From contig OZ038324.1 of NCBI GenBank assembly GCA_964035795.1, positions 4,584,680 through 4,648,679 on the forward strand: DNA of 64,000 nucleotides, given 5' to 3'. The DNA is from Pterobdella sp. o SKG-2022. Taxonomy: Eukaryota > Annelida > Clitellata > Hirudinida > Piscicolidae. The notes beneath the pieces were generated by a model that made no database searches, was not told the origin of the DNA, and saw only the letters and a program-made list of their open reading frames with translations. Positions 36,513 to 47,844 of this stretch are shown piece by piece (the stretch's first letter is position 1; each line of letters begins with the position of its first letter). The translations under genes and the position numbers were made by a program.

Positions 36513-38222
36513 AATCTTTTTATTACTTCATAGTTAATTGGTTCATAACAATATTATTTTTCTTTTGGTTTTTCCAATTTTCAATTTTTCTGTTCTTCAT
36601 GTACTATTTCATTTTGCAATATCTAGATTAACGCTTATTGAAGAGAGACTTTATTGAAAATACAACCGCTAATGTATTTTGAAATTTTTTAATGTTGAAC
36701 CTTACTTAAACCTTCATTGAAAAACAGCATACGTACGTTAATGAAAACTTTATAATGTAATTAATTATAAAAAAATTGAGGTTCTATTAATGTTCAGTTC
36801 AGCCTTTGAATAATTTATTAGCCTAATGGATTAAGATACGAGCAAGTGTCTATTCAAAAAACTGGAAAAAACAAAGTTAAAAACATAATTTAGTTTCAAT
36901 AATCTACATTAAGTTTAAATATCGAAATTTGATAAAAAAATCACATAAAAAACCCGAAAATATATCCACAAAAGGCTTTCGATTGAAAATAAGTTTTTAA
37001 ATATTTTTAATGATAATGTAATGTAATGCGGTATTTATAAAGAGCTTCTTATAGATCAAAGCGCTTGCTACAAATTAAATGTAGCGAAAACACACAGTGG
37101 AACAGGTGCTAATTGTCGGCTCACACGGGATTGAACCCGGTAACTTTTGGTAATTAGTCTAATGTGTTATCTTTGATAAATACGCTTTAAACTCAGTTTT
37201 TCTCCCAGACAACTTAACTAACGTAAATTCCAAAAACTCGATTGGATAAAAAACTTCGGAGAATAGCAAATTCTTAATACCGATTGTGTGTTCAAAACTC
37301 TTTTTGAAGTTTTATTCAAGTGCTATATTATATTTTTTGAAAGTTTTTTAGGTCTTATATTTGCACACCCACTTGATAATGTGAGTTGAGCTAATGAAAA
37401 GCCTTGTAGGCTTAAAAATACTTTGAAGTGTTTCTATTTTAAGTATTCATGTTATGCTTGAAGAATTATAATTTTATAATGTAATTATTAATTAATAAAC
37501 TCCATGTACGCAGAGGTTGAGTTAATATTATCGCTTGAATTAAGTATAAAAACCTGGAAAATTTCTATAAAAAATAAACCCAAATTTTTTATTTAAGAAA
37601 ATTTAACGAAGCTTCTCGTAGGACAAATGCCCATTATTGAGTGACTAACACCTTTACTACCTTCAGTTTATATGCTATTAACAGTCTAAAATCTAATAAT
37701 AGCTTCATAATTCAAAAGAGAATTTAGCCTCTCACTTATAAATAATAAGAATCAGCACTTAAATTAAGCATTTCAATCAAAATATAAAAGACAAATTTCC
37801 TCGTGTGAACTTCTAAATTTCATCATCGTTAAGTGTACCTCTCAATCTGAAAACTCAGTTAAAAATTATTATTATATATTATTTTTTCAATGTTATTGTT
37901 ACTATTATTAACACCATCATTATCATTAAGCCTTCACTCCATTGTCTATAGTTCTGGTTTCTTATCTTACTTTTTTCTATAAGGATTTTCTTTTGTGGTT
38001 ACTTTTCCCAAAAAAATCGATAAAATTATCAATAACTGAAAACAACGATAATGTTTTTCTGGTGAAGTTAAAGTCGCGTATTGTATCACTAACAATACTT
38101 GGTAAAAATTAGAACGACTCTTATCGTAGTTCCAAGTTCAATTGAAGCTTGATACTTGCATTTAATTATTTCAATAAGCACTTGTGATTTAAAAAAAATG
38201 AATTTCGAAGGAGTTATAAGCT
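36513..38222. other. intergenic spacer after neuroligin B
   Basis: Holds the 3' UTR of neuroligin B, one SINE copy (37029-37200) and a copy of the GATAATGTGAGTT / GAAAAGC motif near 37376-37415. No exon seen. Confidence 0.5.
37029..37200 (-). repeat. tRNA-derived SINE copy
   Basis: Bases 37029-37116 align by eye with 51672-51761 (shared CGGTATTTATAA, CTTGCTA, AATGTAGC, CAGGTGCTAATTGT). On the minus strand GGGTTCAATCCCGTGTGAGC near 37118-37139 is a good tRNA B-box. No full cloverleaf, so SINE rather than tRNA. Confidence 0.55.
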
Positions 38223-38229
38223 TATAAAA
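38223..38229 (+). promoter_or_regulatory. TATA box of the trypsin-like gene
   Basis: TATAAAA lies about 35-40 bases upstream of the ATG at 38264. If transcription starts about 30 bases downstream, the 5' UTR is only about 10 bases. A strong TATA and a tiny leader are common in highly expressed secreted-protein genes. Confidence 0.55.
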
Positions 38230-38263
38230 GCCAACAATTCCTCGCTAGAACATACGCATCAAA

Positions 38264-40071
38264 ATGAAACAGACTTTCTGCTTTTTTCTTCTTGCAAGTA
38301 TGTCAATACACTATTCTTTTTTAATTGAATTATATAATGGAATTGAAACAAATACAAAATTTAAACTAAACTTCCAGCTTTGGCGGTGGCCGAAGAGAGC
38401 TTCGTGGTTGGAGGGGAAACAGCCTCTGAAAACGCTTGGCCATGGCAGTTAGCTTTGAAGAAGGATGGAAAACAAACATGTGGGGCTGTTCTTTTATCGC
38501 CCAGATCCGCCGTCACTGCTGCCTCATGTGTTGTTGATGCAAAGTTAGTTGTTTTAAGTTCTTGTTATATGACTAATAAACCAAATAAACAATTTCTCTG
38601 GATTTATTTTTGAAAACAATACTTATAATGAAACTAATCAAAATTTTAAAAAATTTAGTTACAATTTTTACTACTCAACTATGAAATATTTTCAAAAACA
38701 GCTTATAAATTTAATCATGTACCCAAAGTGCCACCTACTCCGTAGTGGCAGGAGTTATCAGTTTGAAGGACAAGGGTGCAGAAGAAAGATTGGTTGCCAA
38801 CGTCACGAAAGTGAAGCAACTTCAGCATTATTTAACTTTGATATTTTGAAGATTTTCCGATAGAATATGTAATTATGATGTAATTTTAAAAAATGTAACG
38901 TAATTCAATTTTTAAATATAAAATAATATAATTTAATTTTTCATAATATCACAATGCACTTTCATTACATACTATTCTGTTAAATTCTATGCACTACGAT
39001 GGCTCTATCGAGAGCAACCTGGGAAACCTATCAATTACGCAACTAAACCCCAGTTAGGGGTGACCTGATGATCGATTTATTTACTCTATACATTTCAAAC
39101 AGCACATGCTCTTCGTCAACTCTCGTGTGCTCGGCTACCCCCATGACGTTGCTGTTATTTCATGGGAAAAAGAAATCGTTGAAAGCCAAGCTATTCAGTT
39201 TATCAAGCTTGACAGTGCAATTTCCAGGACTAGAGAAGAGTGCCATATCACTGGATGGGGGAAGAAGAGTGAGTGTTTTGAATTATAAATATATATGAGG
39301 AGCGTCATTTGATGGAAATAATGAAATTAATAAAAATCTTTTTTTCACCAAGAATTAAGATTAACAATAATGATAATAATAAATATTTCTGAACGCCAAA
39401 AACAAATTTATAAATCTAACTAAAAATCTTTAGCTCGGCTCAAACTTAAACCTAAACTCACTAAAAGACACCGTGGGGATTCAGAAAAAAAAGCTGCAAC
39501 AGGCCAAAGTAAGCCTGCTGTCTCCACAGCTATGCAAAAAATACCTCACACCAATCCTGCCTACCCATGTCTGTGTAGAAGGAGTTAAGGACTGTGTGAG
39601 TGAAGATGGCGGAGTCGCTGCTTGCAAGGTGGGCCATTTTTGTTACCTATTTATATGGTTATCCCCATTATTAACTATTTTGTATGATAACAACACTTAT
39701 TAACTGTTTATAGAGTTAATATTAATTTATGCGCGCTTAATATTTTTGGTTAAATATGAGTTTAGTAAAGTTATATACTTGATGTGTGTGGATTATATTT
39801 TTGGCAACGAAACCAAATTTTTTTGTATTTTTTTGAAAAATTCATGAAAAATACTAATGAACACAATTTTTATTAACAGATAAATAAATTTATTTTAAAA
39901 TAACTTAAAATTTAGGGAGATTGGGGCGGTCCTTTAGTATGCAAGGACAAGTTCAAAAGGTGGAAGTTGGTTGGGCTTGCATCCTGGGGTACTCCTCTAT
40001 GTGACTCTTTTTATCCTTCCGTGTTCACTCAAGTTTCTTTCTACCAAAAATGGATCTCTGACAGAGTTTAG
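38264..40071 (+). CDS. secreted trypsin-fold serine protease homolog, catalytically dead
   Basis: Exons 38264-38297, 38378-38543, 38729-38810, 39103-39268, 39468-39628, 39916-40071; phases agree and the frame closes at 254 residues. The protein has a signal peptide (residues 1 to about 17), then FVVGG at the position of the trypsin IVGG, with almost no propeptide. The chymotrypsin-fold landmarks are clear: WPWQ, CGAVLLSP, TAASC, HDVAVI, CHITGWG, CKGDWGGPLVC, GLASWG and a C-terminal helix VSFYQKWI. The catalytic His is Ser (Ser61 in TAASC) and the catalytic Ser is Trp (Trp206 in GDWGG); only Asp109 remains. The S1-pocket Asp is Ala. It cannot be an active protease. Such homologs act as binding proteins, cofactors or lectin-like immune factors, but the role here is unknown. 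The acceptor at 39467 is inferred from phase; the stronger-looking one at 39433 breaks frame. Confidence 0.85.
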
Positions 40072-40516
40072 GAATAAATGATGAGCAAAGCTTTGATTTG
40101 TTGCAATTTTGGGACTGTCGACTGATTTTCATGATAGTTTAAGCAATAAATTTGATTTTAGTTTTGCTTTATGATTTATTTATTTTTGAAAAAAAAACTC
40201 TATATGATTATTGATTTAAAGCTGCTTAATTCATAGTGTTGAAAACACGTAAAACTTAAAAGCATATTCCAAAAAAGTTAATCATTTCATTTGTGAAACA
40301 TAAAATATTTTTCAAACTGAACGTTTTAAAAGCCATGTTTTAAAAAAACGTCATTATTTTTATAATTCTTCAAATTATCCTCATTTTTACTTCAAAACGT
40401 TTTTTATCACCTACTTTATGAGCTTCCTATCTTTAAACATGACAAATGATTTGGCTTTAATTAAAACTACAAATTATAACAACAGTTTTTAGTCGAAAAC
40501 TCAACACAAATCTTCA
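40072..40516. other. spacer between trypsin-like and NHL genes
   Basis: AATAAA begins two bases after the stop (40073) and another AATAAA lies near 40145, so the 3' UTR is short. The remainder is AT-rich and should contain the promoter of the gene at 40517. No exon is visible. Confidence 0.5.
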
Positions 40517-43500
40517 ATGAAAGACGCTAAAGAGATTTTTTATTTCTCAGCCATTGAAACTGATGAAGAAAACCAGAAACTAACTCCACTTGATTTATCG
40601 TTGAACTCTATATTTTCTAATGAAAAATTCTTCAAAGTTCGAGATAATATTATCTCTGAACTAACTTATCAAAGTAACTCACCACAACGACAAGAAGAGG
40701 ATAAAGAAGCTGATGAAGATGATGTAGAGAGATGTAAAGATATTAAAACGAGAAAATTATCACAAAAAAGTACTTCAGAAGTATTGTATTTAGATAAAAA
40801 TCCCATGGAAGAAAATCGAAATTTCAATGTAGCAAACAATTCTATGGATGAATCTTTAGAAATGAAGATGAAAAACCTTGCGTACAAGAGTTTATTTGAA
40901 GACAAATTAGTAAAGATACCTGGCGCGTCTATTGCTGACGGAACAAATTTCAACAACCACAATACAACTGATAATAAGTTTCTTATTGATAACAATCCAG
41001 AAAATTTAAAGCAAGACAACAATACCTTGAAGTCAAGTATAGAGTTACTTGCAAAACCAAGTAATCTTTTTAAACTCCCTCCTATCATTTCTCCTTATTC
41101 GAACTTTGACAGTCCAGAAGCTAAAAAAAATTTAGAAAACATCGAAAAAGATTTAGTTAGTGATTGTACAAAACTCGAAATCCTATGTTATCAACAAAAA
41201 AATAGTTTTAATCAAATGTTTTGCTGCCATAACCGAATTTTCCAGCTTTGTATGAAACTAAGCTTTTCTTGCAAACTCCTCGAACAGGCTTGCCAAAAGC
41301 TAAAAAAGAATTTTACTGATGGTATGAATTAAACTTGGAAATTTTCAAATAAATTTATATAAATTAATATTTTTTTGAAACGATTATTGTTTTAATCGTT
41401 GCTATACAAAAATTATTCAAGTAAAAAAAGTCTCCAAAAAAAGGCTTAATTCTCAAATCAAACCATCAGACAGCCCAGAATCACAGAAGTTTCTCAAATC
41501 TACTGAGTGTCTTGAGTCATCGTGTCGGCAATTGGAGCTGGCTTGCAGGGAGTTAAAAGGGTCCTGCATACGAGTGACAAGCAGTAATATCGACTTTTCT
41601 GGGTCCTGCACAGACAATCAAACCGATTTCAGGGATATAAGAGAAAACCTAGCCAGGGTTGGTATTGCACTAGTTTCTACTAATTTTTAAACTAAGTATG
41701 AAAATTATAAACGTAGTTGAAACTATATTAACTAAATGAAATTTCCAATCTAAATTTGTTTGTTTGAGAGTATTAAACATCTATATACTTGCAATTCTGT
41801 TTCAATGATCAACAGAAATCAGCTATAATGAAAGGCCTCGAGGTGCAACCGAGCGAAAGCACGCATCAAAGGTATCTAGGCGATGTTCCTGATCTATCGT
41901 TAGACCTTGCAGAAGAACTCACACTGAAAAATAAAAAAAAAAATAAAATCGAAAGTAAAGGTGTTAATCCAGATTGTAGCGGAAAAAGCAGGCCTAAAAA
42001 AGTAAAAAATAATGAAAAGTTAAAGAAGGAAGATATTACTGGTGAAGGAGTAGTGCGTGTGTTGGATCTTGAAAATGTTTTAAACAATGAACATCTGCAA
42101 CTTAATCAAACAGAAAAATATCAAATCTTAAAAGCATTTGCAGTTTTTTCGAAGCATTGTTCTGAATTCATAGGGAAAACTGACCCTGTTTTGTGTAAAA
42201 GTGCCAACTGTGGGTGTTGTGGAAATTTTAAAGAAGTCAGCATAAAGGTTTGTGATATGGATAATATAAATGATAAACTACAACAACAAAGAGAAGAAAT
42301 TTGTAAAAGAATTACTCAAATAGAAGATAAACAACCTCCAAAAACACAAAATTGTGCAGAGCCTAAAGTCCTTCTTGCCCCTTGCAACACTCCCAGACCT
42401 GTTGCAGAAAGATGCCCGAAGAATGAAGTTGAACCAGAAGGAAAAAATTCGAAAGAAAAATTCGATGTGAGAAAACAACTAGCGAAAGAATGTAATGAAC
42501 CTAAGACTAATGTAGACTGTGGGGTAGGAACCGAAAACAATGAAATAAAGGAGAAGACAGATACTTTAAAAAAGGATATTGGAAAAAAGCACTTTGATGA
42601 TGATTCTTGTCTCAGTTGCAAAACACTGCTTGATTTGTGTGCAGTGTGTGTGGCATTACAAGAGCAACAAATGATCTTGTGTAGGAAGGTCACTGATATG
42701 GAGAAAAAAATTGGCGATAAAAGAGATTTTAATTGTTCAAAGACCGTAAAACCCCCTAAACTCTCCAGTGCTCGAAGATACAACCAAAATTGTCACAATA
42801 AAAACGTTAATAATAATATAGAAAATTTTTCGACAAACATTTGGGACAAAAACAGCTCAGAAAAGACCTCGAGATTTCCAAGCATACATAATAACATCAA
42901 TGCTGTTAAAAGTAACTTGAACTATGTCAAACGCTATAAATCTCTGAAAAGCACAAAAACAGATCATTCAAATCTTAACGCAAATTTTAATAATTATAGC
43001 TCAGAAAATTCAAATATTAACAATAATAGTAAATACAGTGAAAACTTTTTTAAAAAGTCTGATAAAAAACTCAAAAGTGCTTCTCGATGCTACAGAAGTC
43101 CCAGAGGAAAAAGCCCAGATGAGGCTCTAGGTGAAAAACTATTTTACAAAAACTTTTTTTTAGAATTTCAGACAATTCAACAGCAACAATTGAAACTATG
43201 TTCTATGTTGAATACCTTGCAAAAACAGCTGGAAAAGAAACCTCAATCTGAAGAGGATATGAGCAACAAAGAAATAGTATGATTATTTCCAACTTTATTA
43301 ATATTTACAACAATTGTTGGAAGTAATTTATTTATTAATATTATATTAATATTTATTATTATATTATAAGTTATTTATTTAATAATATTTTATTTCAGAT
43401 AAATACTTTGGCAAACAGTTTCCATTCGCTGAACTTCAACTTAAACCGTAACATTTCGAAAGAGAAATTAGATTTTAATAATAATTCGAAATCTATATCG

Positions 43501-46500
43501 ACTCAAACTGTCTCAGAAAAAAACGAGGTGAAAGATCCCCAAAAAGGAATTGTGGATGAAAATATTAGTTCTAAACAATCAAAAACAAATGAAGAAGAGT
43601 TTGTAGCATCCCAAATATCTTTAACAGCTTTCCAGTCAGAACCCTATCATACAAAACTGAAAAAAAGTTCTCATAAATCTGGCAAACAAAACACTGCAAC
43701 CACTCCGACAGAGCCTTCAAACGACAATATGAAAATAGATAAAGATATTCCAAAAAAAAGTGAAAACAGCAAATTAGGTAGAGAAACAACTATTTTAGGC
43801 AACCTTGTTAAAGATTCGGTAGAAAACTATCACAACTTGAACAAACATTATTTCCAACTAGAAACTCCTGCAAAAAATAAGCCGAACGAAGAAAATTTAA
43901 CGCGAAAATCTGACAAACATGTAAGAACTGAAGTTATTTCGACTGGAAAAATTGTTTCAGATGTTACACAAGAATTGGTTCTGAACGGAGAAAGTAAAGA
44001 AAATTTGAATAGAAATGATAGTTCTGATTGTAAAAAACTCAAATGTGAGATGTTTAACTGCCCAGGTCTAATGGAACGACTTCAAACTTTACTCACAAGC
44101 CTTTGTGAGGTGAGCCGCACACAAGAGAAGAATGAAGAAATAAATGATTTAGAAAACGAAAATCATGCAAATGAATCAAAAGATAAAAAAGTAAAGGATA
44201 GAAGTAATGATAGTATAAAACCAGACATGGAAAGAGCAAAAAGTAAAAATGTAAATGAAGAAGCAGGAGAGGGTTTGAAAGCAAACCAAGAAAATGGCGT
44301 TGAACAAAATATGGATGAAAATGAAAAAGATGAATTAGTTAATAGAGGGAGTTTTGAGTGCATAAGAAATCTAGCTGATGAAAACTGCGCAATAAAGCTG
44401 GAGAGAATGAAAGACTTTTACAACTCTCTCGTCATCGGACTTGGAATTCATGAATCTAATATTTACGCCGCAGATGCGCAAAAACGCACTTTGAACTATT
44501 ATGGAGCGGAAAACCTTATGGATTACGGCCGTTTCCAAGTTCCCAATATGTCGCAGCCTTGGGATATAGCCATCATCAAGAATTTCCTTTTTGTCTCAGA
44601 CTGCTTCACTTATAGTGCTGTTCATCGCATTGATCTTCAAAACAAGTAAGAATAATGTGTTTATATGAGCTTTAAATACGTATATATTTGAACTTTTTCA
44701 AATATCTAGCTGTATCATGAAGTGGATCTGTAACTCGACAGGTGTGAGGAAACTTTCAAAAACTAGAGATGGTTTTTGCTTTCAATTACTTAAATAATTA
44801 TTCACAAATATTCATAATGAAATTAAATGAAATGATAAAAATCCATTCAATATAAATATAAAAATGAAAATTGATTTAAATATCGAAAATATCTTTAGAC
44901 ACTCTCTTAGTGACAAAGTTTCCGAACAAGTTAGTGGAGTACAGCTTAGATGGCATGATACTTAAAGAACTAGTGGTAAAAGCTGATGGCTTGGAAGTGG
45001 AACACGCTTTGAAAATAAATAACAAAACGTTAGTGTTCTTAATCCTTTGGAACGCTCGCCATTTGAATGCACAACATAGAAATTAGTCCTTTTTGTACCT
45101 TTTGCTTAAGTAGTTCTTTGTAAAACTTCATAATAAAGCAGTTTTTTATCATATTTTTGCTTTAAAAGTTTACAAAAAAAAATATTCCAGATTCTTTAGT
45201 GATTAAATTTGAACTAATGTTTAAAAAAAATTGAAGGTTTAATAGGGTTACAAATGTAACAATGACACACAAACTTGTATTTACTTTCCAGATTTGTAGC
45301 TTGTGGCAGAAACTGGTTAAATCCGTGCAAGAGGATCGTTGCTGTAGACGAGCGAGGAAAAATTAAAAAATGTTATGTACAACGTCCAAAGTTTTTTAAA
45401 AACTGTTCATCATCAATTCCACATTTGCATGTGAAAAGTGGTGATATTTTGAACAAAAAATCTTCAAGGGATTGTAATAACTCTAACTTCAACCAAAACA
45501 ATTCACAACATCAAGAGGAATTGGATAAAAACCCGCAAAACTATCTGAATACTTTGAGAAAATTTTTCATTGAAAACAATTCCAACACAAACTCAAATGA
45601 AAATTACGGGAAATTATGTTGGCCTGCAAACAATCAAAAAGGTGATGAGAATCCTTACACAAAAATTAATCTACAATGCTTCTCACGCAGTTTAGCTTTG
45701 CAATCTAACAAAAGCTTTCACCAATCAGTGTGTTTTGACGACAAAAATCCATGTTTGGACTGCAAAACTATTGTAGAACCCGTATATATGACTATGGACC
45801 GATTCGGAAACATCCTCGTGTGTGATTATGCTAATAACTCTATTTTTTTGTTAGACAATAACATCAACTTTGTTAAAATTCTCTTGGGAACTGGTTCAGC
45901 TAGTGATTATTCTTTAAAATGTTGTGATTCGCCCCCTGAAACAAATAAATGTCTGAACCTGAAGAAAGATGAAGTGCTCACAAACAAATCCCAAAATGCC
46001 ATGAAAGCTAACAATTTCTCAGAAAACAGCTTTTATAATGAACTAGAAGAAATTACTGCTCCAGCAAAAAATATTATCCAACGTAACATGCTGAAACCTG
46101 ACAATATAAAACAAACTAGTGAAAAAACTATAATGAAACCTACCATGGTAGAACAAAAACAAAAACCAAAAGAACAAACCTTATTAGAGAATTTACAAAA
46201 CTCTACAAACATGAAGGAATTCAAAGAAAACATTGAAAACTACAACAATATTCTTAACAAAAGCAACAACGCCACGTGCTCGGACCCTGGTGATATCAAA
46301 TGTGGAAGAGATAAACCTAAAACGACACTTTATGGGGAGCCCTTGCGAGACTATTACGACAAACAATTCAAGTTTATTCCTAGTAAAAACTTCTATTTAA
46401 AAGTTGCCAACCCTAGTGTTGACAAAAATGCTCAAAAAATTGAAAAGCCCTATCGGATTTGTCTTGATGAAGAAAACCAAAAAATTTATATCTGTTGCTG

Positions 46501-46546
46501 CTCTTTTTTCGACTGTAATCAAATTCAAACGTATCGATATTCTTAA
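40517..46546 (+). CDS. 1718-residue protein: disordered Cys/Asn-rich N-terminus and interrupted NHL propeller
   Basis: Exons 40517-41321, 41431-41657, 41816-43276, 43399-44645, 44710-44741, 44899-45028, 45292-46546; all phases agree and 5157 bases give 1719 codons with stop. The fifth exon is only 32 bases and is needed to restore frame. Residues 1 to about 1170 are Lys/Asn/Ser/Glu-rich, mostly low complexity, with recurring short Cys-containing helices (for example QQQLKLCSMLNTLQKQLE). From about 1176 an NHL-type propeller follows: QPWDIAIIKNFLFVSD, LLVTKFPNKLVEYSLDG, RIVAVDERGKIKKCYV, GNILVCDYANNSIFLLD and the end IQTYRYS. Two inserts of about 125 and 145 residues interrupt it. Blade order and the extreme C-terminus match the TRIM-NHL gene at 17115-21710 (INTYQY there), and one intron (phase 2, before FVA/FVV) is shared, so the two are paralogs. 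There is no RING, B-box, signal peptide or TM segment. Function unknown. AATAAA lies near 46673. Confidence 0.8.
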
Positions 46547-47274
46547 GTTTCCCTATTTCAATTGTAAGTTCGTTACCACACCTTCCAAGTTTGAAGTGTG
46601 AAAATGAATCATAAAAGCATATTTGCAAATTTTTTAAACTTTTTGTACTATTTCGAAACGAAAATTTTATTTTTTAATAAAGATTAAAATAAAATTTTCA
46701 CGTTTATGTGAAGATGGATAGAAAAGATATGTATTTTGAAGGTCAAAAGATGAAATATATTTATCTATATATATGTAGAAAAGTAACAAAAAATGAACTT
46801 AGATATATATCGTAAGGCTTTGTAAACAACTAGCTTTGTGGACTGTCATGAAAATAAAAGTGACTGGAAACATCATTCAATACAAAATATTTCTTTAAAA
46901 TATTATGATGAGGCACCGCAAGATGAGGTCACAAAAATGTAATCACTGTTCAGCTTCATTACTCTAAAGGTACCCCTTTAAACAGAAATTTTAATCCATT
47001 ATGCATGCATAACCGCTATTAAAGTTATAGTAATTGCATGAAGGATTTTAATAGAAAGGATCTTGAAATTTACATATAACATTTAAATAATTTGATTTAT
47101 TCTAAAATACTTCATGGATAAACATTAATTTAAAGTTTATCTCATAGTTTACAATTCTTATGGAAAAATAACGTGAACTGAGTTAACATAGTTTGAAAAT
47201 CAAGTGAAAATGATTTACAACTGAATAGCAAAAGATTCCCGTTATTCATGGTTTGTACCACTTTCAAATTGTTT
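46547..47274. other. spacer between convergent NHL and receptor-kinase genes
   Basis: AT-rich. It holds a plus-strand AATAAA near 46673 for the NHL gene and a minus-strand AATAAA (TTTATT at 47096-47101) that suits the receptor-kinase gene if its last exon is the one ending at 47275. No other feature. Confidence 0.5.
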
Positions 47275-47638
47275 TCAAACTTCGTTTTTTGCACTTTTAT
47301 AAAAAATGCTATTTTCTAGAGAGATTTCAATTTTTTTCAATGGTTCGTTATTATTTACATCATTATTATTAACATTATTACTTTTATTATCATTAGTATT
47401 ATTATTATTTTTGTTATTACTGTTATTATTGTTGTTGTTATTATTATTACTATTATTGTTATCATTAACATTGTTGGTATAGTTATTATTTTTAATATTT
47501 TTACAAAGAACGTTCAAATAGTTTTTCAAAACTCCATCTTTGCTGCCAACTTGTTCAACAATTTCATGAGATGCATCTTTTAAATTAGCGTCCTTCTTTT
47601 TACATTCGTTTCTCGTCAAGTCTTCTGTCTGTGTTGAT
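47275..47638 (-). CDS. probable last exon of the receptor kinase: Asn-rich C-terminal tail
   Basis: On the minus strand a good acceptor (CAACACAG) precedes an open frame of about 120 codons ending at TAG/TGA-type stop 47275-47277. It begins TEDLTRNECKKKDANLKD and contains a run of about 50 residues dominated by Asn, then EPLKKIEISLENS. It lies directly downstream of the kinase exon in the same orientation. A phase-0 donor (TAT then GTTCGT) near 47857 in the kinase exon would join it in frame. That donor is weak and the kinase frame also stops by itself at 47845, so the two ends may be alternative forms. It could also be untranslated. Confidence 0.45.
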
Positions 47639-47844
47639 AGAAAATAAATGTATGTCTCCAAAAACAATTTATAAGAATGAAAAAAGAATTTTTTTTTAAT
47701 ACAAAAACTCGAAAATAAATCATAACAACGAGAATTTAATTTAAACAAAAAAGACAAAAATTTTTTATTGGCGTTCAAAACAAAACATCGTTAAAACCCG
47801 ATCGCATTTAACTCTCAACTAAACACCCAAACTGTTGGTAACCA

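Noticed and set aside
37118..37139. A tRNA gene on the minus strand suggested by a good B-box.
   Set aside because: No acceptor stem, anticodon arm or proper A-box can be folded around it, and the flank matches a dispersed repeat.
39434..39467. Earlier acceptor (TTTAG at 39433) for the fifth exon of the trypsin-like gene.
   Set aside because: It puts the exon out of frame with the upstream exon; the acceptor at 39467 keeps frame and preserves spacing after the GWG motif.
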